Translations under genes and position numbers: made by a program
In this document: piece after piece, positions 1-6,061 of the stretch
Numbering within the stretch: position 1 is the first letter of the stretch
Layout of the letters: each line of letters begins with the position of its first letter
The notes under the pieces: model-generated
What the model was told of the DNA's origin: nothing
The model's input: the letters and a program-made list of their open reading frames with translations, nothing else
Database searches by the model: none
NCBI GenBank assembly: GCA_934630905.1
Contig: CAKTXN010000101.1
Coordinates: 1-6,061, forward strand
Direction: 5' to 3'
Length of the DNA stretch: 6,061 bases
Source: an uncultured Eggerthellaceae bacterium
GTDB lineage: Bacteria > Actinomycetota > Coriobacteriia > Coriobacteriales > Eggerthellaceae

Positions 1-65
1 CGCAGAATCTCAAGGATCATCAGGGGCACCATCTTCTTGGGAAGCCCCGGCATGCTCTGGCTCAT
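1..65 (-). CDS. 5' end of a gene, possibly a WYL-type transcriptional regulator (partial)
   Basis: Only the first 22 codons are inside the window. They begin MSQSMPGLPKKMVPLMIL and continue into EILR at the edge. The start is well supported: the strong Shine-Dalgarno sequence GGAAGGAG lies at 72-79, six bases ahead of the ATG, and the frame stays open to the window edge. The basic KK followed by a hydrophobic helix ending in ILEILR resembles, from memory, the opening of HTH/WYL-domain regulators, where a similar stretch leads into the winged-helix domain. With so few residues this is a guess and the product should be treated as unknown. The gene has the same direction as the upstream cluster but is separated from it by 77 bases holding a palindrome and a candidate promoter, so it may have its own control, perhaps autoregulation. 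Confidence 0.6.
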   Translation of the reverse strand, partial: MSQSMPGLPKKMVPLMILEIL

Positions 66-95
66 CCTAAGCTCCTTCCTTCGTTTGCTGATTGA

Positions 96-125
96 AGGAT
101 ACCTTCCATGATGGGTTGATTTCAA
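96..125 (-). promoter_or_regulatory. Candidate sigma-70 promoter for the gene starting at 65
   Basis: Read on the minus strand, TTGAAA (120-125, five of six matches to TTGACA) and TATCCT (96-101, four of six matches to TATAAT) are 18 bases apart. Transcription would start near 89, ahead of the Shine-Dalgarno sequence at 72-79. The -35 hexamer sits in a palindrome and the -10 hexamer in a smaller one, as expected for a repressible promoter. The -10 match is modest and promoters of this quality occur by chance, so the call is tentative. Confidence 0.35.
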
Positions 126-132
126 CCCATCA
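109..132. repeat. Near-perfect inverted repeat in the intergenic gap (operator or hairpin)
   Basis: The arm TGATGGGTTGA at 109-119 is the exact reverse complement of TCAACCCATCA at 122-132, with only TT between. As RNA it would form a nine- to eleven-pair stem. A further ACCCAT at 132-137 repeats the half-site, giving three ATGGGT/ACCCAT units in about 27 bases. It begins ten bases after the TAG stop at 143-145. No run of T follows the stem on either strand, so a normal Rho-independent terminator is not supported. Overlap with the candidate -35 favours an operator for a dimeric regulator, possibly the product of the next gene. A second, smaller hairpin (GAAGG, loop ATA, CCTTC) lies at 94-106. 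Confidence 0.6.
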
Positions 133-142
133 CCCATGCAAT

Positions 143-1399
143 CTACACCGCTATCCTTGCCACTTTTCCCCAAGGAGGCTCTGCGTGCTCGTTGTTGAGC
201 AGCCACAGCACAGGAATCCCCAAGGCAAGTTGTTCCTGCGGAAAGGGAGCGTAGCCATCGGTAAGGATAATAATGCTGGCTAGAGGCTTGTCGGCCATGT
301 GCTTGGCCACATATTCGAAGATGATCTGAAAATCGGTACCGCCTCCGCCCGCGGGCTTTATCACCTTAAAGCTCTCCTCGTCTTCGAATGGCTTCGGTTC
401 TATAATAGCTGCGTCAAAAAACCCAAGCCACCCCTTCAGCTTACCATCGAACTGATCGATAGCACCCTTCACCTCGGAATACGCTGCAGTTATCATATCG
501 TCCGACATGGATCCAGACGTATCTATCATGAACAGGATATCTTCCACCTTATCCTCCGTGCCGTTAAAGTCCGGCAGGAAGAAAGGACCGTCTCCGAAAC
601 GCCGATCAGGCGGAGTGAACGAATAATCCACCACCTCTTCCTGGACGAAGTCGTTGAGGATGGTGCGCCAATCCGTTTGCGGCTTGCGTAACTCCTTGAG
701 CAGACGCTTTGCAAAAGCAGGCAAAAGACCCCGACCGGTAGCGGCCTCGCGAACCTCAATCGCCTCGCAAGCATCCTCAAACCGCTTCGCCCACACGTCT
801 CGCAACGCGGCATCCTCCTCGAACGCACTCCAATGGCTATGGTCATCCCATCGCTGGCTTTCCTCGGCACCGCCGCCCTTTGCCGTCTTCTTTCCAGCGC
901 GCCCCTTCGCGAATCCCCCCACCTGAAAAGAAGTCGAAACCCCTAGCATCGGCGGCAACATGGCATAGACCTCTTCGACCGCATAGGCATAGCCTTCCCT
1001 TCCATTAGGCGCAAGATGTATAGACGGTTCGCCTCTAAGAAAGATGCTCGCCGAATCCATGCTGTTCTCAAGCAGGATGTTCGAATTGACGACGATATCC
1101 GCGGCAATATTGTACTGCTCGTGCTCGAACCCCTCTCCCCTTGCGCAATGTTGTAGCACCACATGCATAACTTCGTGCATCATGACGAAATCGAGCTCCG
1201 AGTCGCTTAAAGATTCAAGAAACTTCGGACCAAAGGCAATGCGCGTACCATCGGTGTAAGCCGTGGGCGCATTCGGATCTATCGAATAGGTCATGTGAAG
1301 CAACAGAAGCCCGTAGAAGCCATGGCTGACAAGCATACGCATGCGCGATAGATAGAGCCGCCTCACGTACTCGCGGATTCTTTCATCAGACAGCCCCAT
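143..1399 (-). CDS. VWA-like protein with N-terminal HExxH metallopeptidase domain (DUF2201 type), MoxR partner
   Basis: This 418-residue protein lacks a signal peptide or membrane segment and should be cytosolic. The N-terminal half matches the putative metallopeptidase domain of the DUF2201 family: HEVMH at about residues 75-79 supplies two zinc ligands and the catalytic glutamate, with an N-I-A-A-D stretch ending at about D101 as a probable further ligand region. A glycine/lysine-rich linker (about 155-180) leads to a VWA-like domain with an intact MIDAS metal site: DTSGS at 293-297, GGGTD ending at D356, and TDG at 380-382. Such proteins are known to pair with MoxR-type AAA+ ATPases, which lie directly upstream here. 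ATG 1399 is chosen because GGGAG at 1409-1413 precedes it by nine bases and it begins 14 bases inside the MoxR gene, implying translational coupling. An upstream GTG at 1462 would add 21 residues and a deep overlap. Its substrate and any protease activity are unknown. Confidence 0.9.
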   Translation of the reverse strand: MGLSDERIREYVRRLYLSRMRMLVSHGFYGLLLLHMTYSIDPNAPTAYTDGTRIAFGPKFLESLSDSELDFVMMHEVMHVVLQHCARGEGFEHEQYNIAADIVVNSNILLENSMDSASIFLRGEPSIHLAPNGREGYAYAVEEVYAMLPPMLGVSTSFQVGGFAKGRAGKKTAKGGGAEESQRWDDHSHWSAFEEDAALRDVWAKRFEDACEAIEVREAATGRGLLPAFAKRLLKELRKPQTDWRTILNDFVQEEVVDYSFTPPDRRFGDGPFFLPDFNGTEDKVEDILFMIDTSGSMSDDMITAAYSEVKGAIDQFDGKLKGWLGFFDAAIIEPKPFEDEESFKVIKPAGGGGTDFQIIFEYVAKHMADKPLASIIILTDGYAPFPQEQLALGIPVLWLLNNEHAEPPWGKVARIAV

Positions 1400-2501
1400 T
1401 GACCATCGCTCCCTTCGTCCGCAACCAATGTGTGAACTCGGGAACCGCAAGAAGCTTCTCACGATAGTCCTTCTCGATGCACATGAGATCCTTCATGTAG
1501 ACAACCGAAAAGTCGGGGGGCATCCGCTCGGCATAGCGGATGGAGTTCGCAATACACCCCATATCGTCTCTATGCTCACGCGCGTAGGCAATCATCGACG
1601 AAGCAAGCGCATAGAGAGCATCTGTGTTGCACGGCACGTCGGACGCCTTGCCGCTAAACACGTCTTCGATGGACGGCAGGTCCTTATACACACGCGACCA
1701 GGTTCGCATCTCCACGGCAACACCTGCGCCCACAAGCCCAGAAATCATGGGATACATCTCGTCAAGATCATCGCTCACGCTGTTCAGAAGGTTGCTCACC
1801 ATTTCCCACGAACGCGGCGTCGGAAAGGCAAGGTCATCGGACGAGGAGTCGAAGCCCATCGGGTAGTTTTGTCTGAAGGAAAGAAAGGCCACCACCTTGG
1901 AATTCACCCCCGCGCGCAAAGCCCACTTCTTCCAGGCCCCGAAACTGCCCTCCACCTGAATATGCAGCAAACGATTGGCAAGCGCCTTGGGCGTTTTGAA
2001 GGCCACCGATTTGTCGGTGACGCGATTACCTGCAGCAATAACAATGCAGTTCTCGGGCAGCTTGTGCTCGCCAACCACACGATCAAGCGTTATTTGGTAC
2101 GCAGCCGCCTGCACCGACTGCGGAGCGGCGGAAATCTCGTCAAGAAACAGGATGTTCGCCACATCGGAAGACTCATCCATTTGAAAAATTTGGGGCTTCA
2201 GCCACACTGCAAGCGTCTTGTCTGCGTTTGCGGTGGGAATGCCACGCAGGTCAATAGGGTTAAACAGCAAAAGACGAACATCAGTAACATGCGTGCGCTT
2301 GCCCGTACGGCTCTCAATCTCGCATGCAAGTTGACGTACCGCTTGACTCTTACCCACGCCGGGGGAACCCCAGAGCATCACAGATGGAACCGTGCGCAGC
2401 GGCAACCCGTTCTCGATAACGGCGCAGTACGCCTTAGCCAACGTGTCCACCAGCTTACCCACCTCCATCGATGGAATATTCGACAGTTTGATTTCGCTCA
2501 T
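1386..2501 (-). CDS. MoxR-family AAA+ ATPase
   Basis: This is a 371-residue AAA+ ATPase of the MoxR type. Members are chaperone-like ATPases that remodel or load metal into partner complexes, usually together with a VWA-domain protein. Visible motifs in order are Walker A GSPGVGKS at 45-52, Walker B ILFLDE at 117-122, sensor 1 AAGN at 156-159, a probable arginine finger in ALANRLLH (R177), and sensor 2 in TPRSWE (R230). The remaining C-terminal part is a helical lid and tail of about 140 residues that I cannot assign further. All catalytic residues appear intact. The ATG overlaps the helicase stop codon as ATGA, and GGAGG at 2512-2516 precedes it by ten bases, so it is probably translated by coupling. 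The VWA/metallopeptidase gene starts inside its 3' end, making the two a bicistronic ATPase/VWA pair. Family is certain; biological substrate is not. Confidence 0.93.
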   Translation of the reverse strand: MSEIKLSNIPSMEVGKLVDTLAKAYCAVIENGLPLRTVPSVMLWGSPGVGKSQAVRQLACEIESRTGKRTHVTDVRLLLFNPIDLRGIPTANADKTLAVWLKPQIFQMDESSDVANILFLDEISAAPQSVQAAAYQITLDRVVGEHKLPENCIVIAAGNRVTDKSVAFKTPKALANRLLHIQVEGSFGAWKKWALRAGVNSKVVAFLSFRQNYPMGFDSSSDDLAFPTPRSWEMVSNLLNSVSDDLDEMYPMISGLVGAGVAVEMRTWSRVYKDLPSIEDVFSGKASDVPCNTDALYALASSMIAYAREHRDDMGCIANSIRYAERMPPDFSVVYMKDLMCIEKDYREKLLAVPEFTHWLRTKGAMVNGAV

Positions 2502-5458
2502 TTCTTACCCGCCTCCAGTTTCTCATCCAGATTACGCAGGATTTCTTGCCACTCGACCACCTGCTCCGCATAGCATTTGTTCTTGGCAAGCTCCTGCTCT
2601 ATCGCCCTCTTTCGTTCGCCCATTTTGGCCAACCCATTGTTAAATTCCTTTGCGCGCCTGGCGAAACCGTCGATGCAGTTATCCAAACGGATAAGATAAC
2701 CTGCTTCGACATCCCCCAGTTCCACGCGCCACTTGCCTGAGTGCTTCACCCATAGATAGGGTTGAAGTGGATCCATGTTCGCTGGCAGCACCACTTCAAA
2801 TCCGCGATACACCACGAGCTGTCGCTCCTTGCAAACGAACTTGTTATTCGCAAGCTCGCGCCCAATCATCTGGCGAATAGATAGCCTCTGCTTACGACCA
2901 TCTGGATCATCAGGATTGATGCGCTCGCCCTTAGATGACTGCGCGAATATCCCATCTTCCCTTGCAAAAGCGATAAGATCCTCTAAATGTGCCATCTTGC
3001 CAGGCAGGCTTATGAGTTCCTGCTCCATTCGCTGACGACCCTCTGCCACCTTGCGCTGCAAAGCGCGATAGCGAGCGAGCTCGTTGGCGGCCTCCACGCG
3101 TTTCTTTACCAGCGGATTTCCCACCGCTAGCGCTTTTACCTCGGCGTAGTCAAGCACCGTATCATCCAAGTCGGCACCGTTTCGTTCCTCAAGCGAACCT
3201 GAAAGCAGCTCAGAGATGAAACGCTGCTTGGTCTCTAGCAGTTGCCATGAATACGCATCGAAGCTTCCTTCGGTGATATAACGGAAAATCTTTACCTTGG
3301 GATTCATGTTGCCCCGCCGCAAAATGCGACCCTCGCGCTGCGTCATGTCTGCTGGCCGCCACGGTACATCCAAATGGTGCAGGGCGATAAGGCGGTCCTG
3401 CACATTTACGCCCAGACCCAGCTTGAAGGTCGATCCCACCAGAATGCGTACATCGCCGGCTCGCACGCAAGCGAACAATTTCGAGCGTTCCTGCTCGGTT
3501 TCGGCATCGTGGACAAACGCAATCTCATCTTGGTTGACGCCCATGCTGACAAGAATGTCTTTCAGCTCATCGTAGAGATTGAAGCCGTCTTTCGGAGTCG
3601 ATACGTCGCAGAAGACAAGCTGGGCCAAGCGCTTGGCGCCCGTTTTCATGTAGATGTCGAATACGTTCTCTGCGCAGCGGGCTACCTTGCTTTGGCATGA
3701 GAATGCAGCCGCAGAATCCACAAGCCGCATGTCAAGAGCGGCCTTGCGCCCGTCGGAAGTAATTTTAAGCATATTGTCATTACGCCGGCTCACGCTGCCA
3801 TTATGAACAAGATCAGCACGTCGCGAGATATCCTCAAGGAAGCTCTCAAAATCGATGGTCTTACCGATAAGCGCGTTGATTGTCTTCTCACTAGGAACGC
3901 CAGCCCTACTATCCACCTGGTGAAAGTCTGCCACCGAAGCCAAAAGCGAAGTAAGCTCAGGCAGATTATGGAACTTCGAAAAGCGCGTAGCCATTCGAAA
4001 AGATGACGCATCTGCGCCAATCTCAAACTCCATGGTCTGCTCAGCGAACATGCCCACCCAGCTGTCGAAGCACTGCAAATCAAGCATTGCCAATTCACCA
4101 GGCTGAAGATACTGTTGAATCACAAAAACCTCGGCAATCGAGTTCGCAATGGGCGTTCCAGTTGCTAGAACCACACCACCGCCTTTGTTGTTGCGCTGCA
4201 CGCAGCGCACCTTGTCAAGCATATCCTGGCAGCGCTTCGCACCCTTGGAAGAAATCCCCAGTACGTTCCTCATCTTGGTCTCAAGCGGCACATTCTTGAA
4301 ATTATGCGCTTCATCAACAAAAAGCCGCGTGATTCCGAGTTCGTCAAAATAGACACCATCATATAAATCGTCCAGACACTTATCCAGCTCATCAAGTGTC
4401 TGCTGGATTTTCTCCTCCTTCTTCTTAAGCCGCGATGTCGCTTTGCTCGAGTTGCTAGTGGCCGCAAGAATCGCCTGTTTCTTGGTCTCAAGTTCGGCGA
4501 CGTAGCAATCCTTCGACAGAGGTATCTGTTCGAAGCAGCTATACGCCATAATGATGCCGTCGTAGCTGTTGTCGCGCAGGTTCTCGAGCGTCGCCTCCCT
4601 CTTGTTGGGTCTAAAAGTGCGCGGCTCCACAATAAGCAAGTTCGCTTGAGGATAGAGCCCCAGGAACACGTCGCGCCATTGCCCAACAATGTTGTTGGGA
4701 ACTACATAGAGGTTCTTGGTCGACAGTCCCATTCGTTTGAGCTCCATCCCAGCTGCCACCATCTCGTAAGTCTTGCCGCTGCCCACGTCGTGCGCAAGCA
4801 ACGTGTTGGGCGTGAAGAGGATACGGGCTACGGCATCTTTCTGGTAGGGATAGAGCGCGGCAGTCGGCGACATAGTAGGGAACGTAAGAAACTGTCCGTC
4901 AAAACGCCGACCGCGAACACAACCATACTTGTTCTCAAAGATGATTTGCAGCCGTTCCGCCCGTTGCAAATCAGACCAAACCCAATGCTGGAATTCGCTA
5001 ACAAGTTTCTTCTGCTTCTCTCGAGCGGTTGCCGTTTCAGACTGATTCACCACGCGTTTCTTGCCCGAAACATTCGTGTAGCTCGTAGCTTCATCCGTTA
5101 CGGTAACGGCCTGCAAGTTCAATGTGCGCTCAAGAATCTGCAGCGCCTCGATGCGCTGGGTACCGTAGGTTTCCGTCACGCCAACGCTATGATGGTAGCG
5201 ACCCTTCTCGGGAATCTCCCAGGTACCAGTAATTTCGTCGTGCCTGGTGCGAGCTCGGTCCCTCAACGTAATGGCTTTGTCGGTATCCGTGTCGAAAGAA
5301 TGTATCTTTTCGCGATACGCCTCATCCTTCATATCCCAATAGAACCATTCGCTCACCAGCCCAAAGAGATGCTCAATGAAGTCATCGATTATATCCGCAG
5401 GCACCCAGGGACTCCCCAATGTTACATAGATGTCTTCTGAAGCGACGGGTTCGGGCAT
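2498..5458 (-). CDS. SNF2-family DEAH helicase, C-terminal part of a giant DarB-like helicase/methyltransferase protein
   Basis: This 986-residue frame (from ATG 5458) carries a full superfamily 2 helicase core of the SNF2 type: YPYQKDAV at about 203-210, motif I HDVGSGKT at 223-230, motif II VDEAH at 381-385, motif III ATGTP at 432-436, motif V region GSTFKLGLGVNVQDR at 675-689 and motif VI QREGRILRRGN at 707-717. A charged helical insert lies before motif II, and lysine/glutamate-rich coiled coils follow at about 785-830 and near the C terminus. The opening segment EDIYVTLGSPWVP (about 8-20) is, in this family, normally an internal stretch joining a methyltransferase half to the helicase half. 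Relatives I recall are far longer and carry that N-terminal half, so this frame is a fragment of one; the preceding frame (5466-6061) supplies the next piece. Start is uncertain: ATG 5458 follows the upstream stop by seven bases with a weak GAGAAAG, ATG 5479 is possible, and TTG 5488 is unlikely. From the family it should translocate on DNA using ATP; the target is unknown. Confidence 0.85.
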   Translation of the reverse strand: MPEPVASEDIYVTLGSPWVPADIIDDFIEHLFGLVSEWFYWDMKDEAYREKIHSFDTDTDKAITLRDRARTRHDEITGTWEIPEKGRYHHSVGVTETYGTQRIEALQILERTLNLQAVTVTDEATSYTNVSGKKRVVNQSETATAREKQKKLVSEFQHWVWSDLQRAERLQIIFENKYGCVRGRRFDGQFLTFPTMSPTAALYPYQKDAVARILFTPNTLLAHDVGSGKTYEMVAAGMELKRMGLSTKNLYVVPNNIVGQWRDVFLGLYPQANLLIVEPRTFRPNKREATLENLRDNSYDGIIMAYSCFEQIPLSKDCYVAELETKKQAILAATSNSSKATSRLKKKEEKIQQTLDELDKCLDDLYDGVYFDELGITRLFVDEAHNFKNVPLETKMRNVLGISSKGAKRCQDMLDKVRCVQRNNKGGGVVLATGTPIANSIAEVFVIQQYLQPGELAMLDLQCFDSWVGMFAEQTMEFEIGADASSFRMATRFSKFHNLPELTSLLASVADFHQVDSRAGVPSEKTINALIGKTIDFESFLEDISRRADLVHNGSVSRRNDNMLKITSDGRKAALDMRLVDSAAAFSCQSKVARCAENVFDIYMKTGAKRLAQLVFCDVSTPKDGFNLYDELKDILVSMGVNQDEIAFVHDAETEQERSKLFACVRAGDVRILVGSTFKLGLGVNVQDRLIALHHLDVPWRPADMTQREGRILRRGNMNPKVKIFRYITEGSFDAYSWQLLETKQRFISELLSGSLEERNGADLDDTVLDYAEVKALAVGNPLVKKRVEAANELARYRALQRKVAEGRQRMEQELISLPGKMAHLEDLIAFAREDGIFAQSSKGERINPDDPDGRKQRLSIRQMIGRELANNKFVCKERQLVVYRGFEVVLPANMDPLQPYLWVKHSGKWRVELGDVEAGYLIRLDNCIDGFARRAKEFNNGLAKMGERKRAIEQELAKNKCYAEQVVEWQEILRNLDEKLEAGKK

Positions 5459-5465
5459 GGCTTTC

Positions 5466-5480
5466 TCAAGCGCGCACATT
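5466..5480 (-). other. Probable frameshift site in a GC-dinucleotide run splitting one ancestral gene
   Basis: On the minus strand the sequence reads AATGTGCGCGCTTGAGAAA. In the upstream frame it ends N-V-R-A-stop; in the helicase frame it reads A-L-E-K-A-M. Restoring one GC unit to the GCGCGC run (5470-5475) would give a continuous N-V-R-A-L-E-K-A-M-P-E-P, with no lost or repeated residue. Short dinucleotide runs are prone to slippage, so this could be a true inactivating or phase-variable change, or a sequencing or assembly error. The two frames overlap only slightly, and both flanks keep family-like sequence right up to the break. Confidence 0.75.
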
Positions 5481-6061
5481 GGCCTCAAAATAGCCCGAAT
5501 ACTTCTTGTTGGCCTCCTTAGCAGCTTTCCATTTGGGCATCAAGTGGCCCGAAAGGTACTCCTCGGCGGTCTCCCAGCCCTTGTAGAAGCATTCGTCCCA
5601 TGTATCGGGATTCTGGTACAGGGAACCACGCAGGGTCTGAATTACTGCCCTGGGATCCGAATCCGCAATTGCAGCAATGTACTCGATATCGACTTTCCCC
5701 AGATTGGCTAACGACAGCACAAGCCCGTCGGAGATGCTCTCAGCATGGACTTCCGCCGCCCGAACATCGCCGTAAAACGCATTCTCCCAATCCATGGAAA
5801 GGTCCATAGAGGTTACCTCCGCCACATGGGCTTCGCGCGCCTCTTGCTTTTCCCGCTCCCTGCGTTCGCGCTCCTCAGCAGCCCTGTGCTCGGCTTCTTT
5901 TTTCTCACGCTTCTCTGCCTTGTTTAGCTCTCTTGAAAGACGTTTTATTGCCTTTTCGAAATCGGCAGCTGCCAGATTGCCAATGTGGTCAACATTGACT
6001 CCCGCCAACTCAAAAACAGAAGTTTGAGCATTAATGGTAATGGAGCCACCCATCGAATCTT
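5466..6061 (-). CDS. Linker region of the giant helicase/methyltransferase, separated from the helicase by a frameshift (partial, continues past the window edge)
   Basis: The frame is open from the window edge to TGA at 5466-5468. The ATG at 6053 has no Shine-Dalgarno sequence in the eight visible bases and the frame is open ahead of it, so it is probably internal to a longer protein. Counting from that ATG, residues about 30-78 are an arginine/glutamate/lysine-rich coiled coil. Residues about 100-195 match, from memory, the block just before the SNF2 domain in giant helicase/methyltransferase proteins: a GKVDIEYIA stretch, LRGSLYQNPD at 142-151 and YKGWETAEEYLSG at 157-169. The frame ends in FEANVRA-stop, whereas in relatives this leads on through an N-V-x-A-L-E-K type sequence. 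Exactly that continuation (ALEKAMPEP) is present one frame away at the start of the helicase. A methyltransferase domain is expected upstream, outside the window, but is not seen here. Confidence 0.8.
   Translation of the reverse strand, partial: DSMGGSITINAQTSVFELAGVNVDHIGNLAAADFEKAIKRLSRELNKAEKREKKEAEHRAAEERERREREKQEAREAHVAEVTSMDLSMDWENAFYGDVRAAEVHAESISDGLVLSLANLGKVDIEYIAAIADSDPRAVIQTLRGSLYQNPDTWDECFYKGWETAEEYLSGHLMPKWKAAKEANKKYSGYFEANVRA

Noticed and set aside
109..132. Rho-independent terminator for the cluster
   Set aside because: The stem is strong but neither strand has a T run after it, so it was kept as an inverted repeat and possible operator. A non-canonical terminator cannot be excluded.
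1400..1462. Upstream GTG start for the VWA/metallopeptidase gene
   Set aside because: It would add 21 residues overlapping the MoxR gene by 77 bases. The added stretch has no family-like sequence, while ATG 1399 has a good GGGAG site.
1428..2573. 381-codon open frame on the plus strand
   Set aside because: It lies antisense to the MoxR gene, whose motifs are all intact. Its translation is rich in His and Arg and has no recognisable domain, as expected for a shadow frame.
4646..5440. 264-codon open frame on the plus strand
   Set aside because: It is antisense to the helicase N-terminal region and motif I. It has no recognisable motif and no convincing operon partner on that strand.
5466..5480. 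Programmed +1 frameshift of the RF2 type
   Set aside because: The site has a TGA stop, but the codon before it is GCT rather than a slippery CTT, and the GAGG upstream is too far away to act as in the RF2 gene. Loss of a GC unit explains the junction more simply.
5459..5488. TTG start at 5488 for the helicase
   Set aside because: It has no Shine-Dalgarno sequence, and the residues it adds up to the CALEKA part do not resemble the family; ATG 5458 or 5479 is more plausible.
5466..6053. A complete 195-residue stand-alone gene starting at ATG 6053
   Set aside because: The frame remains open upstream of that ATG, no Shine-Dalgarno sequence is visible, and its C-terminal half matches an internal region of a longer family protein.

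Overview
This window carries one compact, minus-strand gene cluster from a bacterium. Genes are read from right to left. They have Shine-Dalgarno starts, roughly balanced base composition and tight overlaps. The giant helicase type seen here is, from general knowledge, typical of integrative conjugative elements, conjugative plasmids and some phages of Firmicutes and Actinobacteria. A gut Coriobacteriia/Eggerthella-like or clostridial host is my best guess, held loosely because no phylogenetic marker is present.

Layout in transcription order. (1) 6061-5466: the end of a long reading frame that enters from outside the window. It has a charged coiled coil followed by the conserved linker found just ahead of the helicase in giant SNF2 helicase/methyltransferase (DarB-like) proteins. 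(2) 5458-2498: a 986-residue SNF2/DEAH helicase with all main motifs intact. Frames 1 and 2 look like one ancestral protein split by a two-base contraction in a GC-dinucleotide run at about 5470-5475. (3) 2501-1386: a MoxR-family AAA+ ATPase, joined to the helicase by an ATGA stop/start overlap. (4) 1399-143: its partner, a VWA-like protein with a zinc-protease HExxH motif in front and a MIDAS metal site behind (DUF2201-type), overlapping the MoxR gene by 14 bases. (5) 142-66: a short intergenic space with a near-perfect palindrome, a smaller hairpin and a plausible promoter. (6) 65-1: the first 22 codons of another minus-strand gene, possibly a WYL-type transcriptional regulator, cut by the window edge.

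The MoxR ATPase and the VWA/metalloprotease should act together as a chaperone-like remodelling pair. Translational coupling to the giant helicase suggests all three are made from one message. The setting fits an accessory or mobile-element module for handling DNA (anti-restriction, defence or element maintenance), but the substrate cannot be read from the sequence. No tRNA, rRNA, CRISPR array, transposase or integrase was seen. No gap without a gene exceeds 300 bases.
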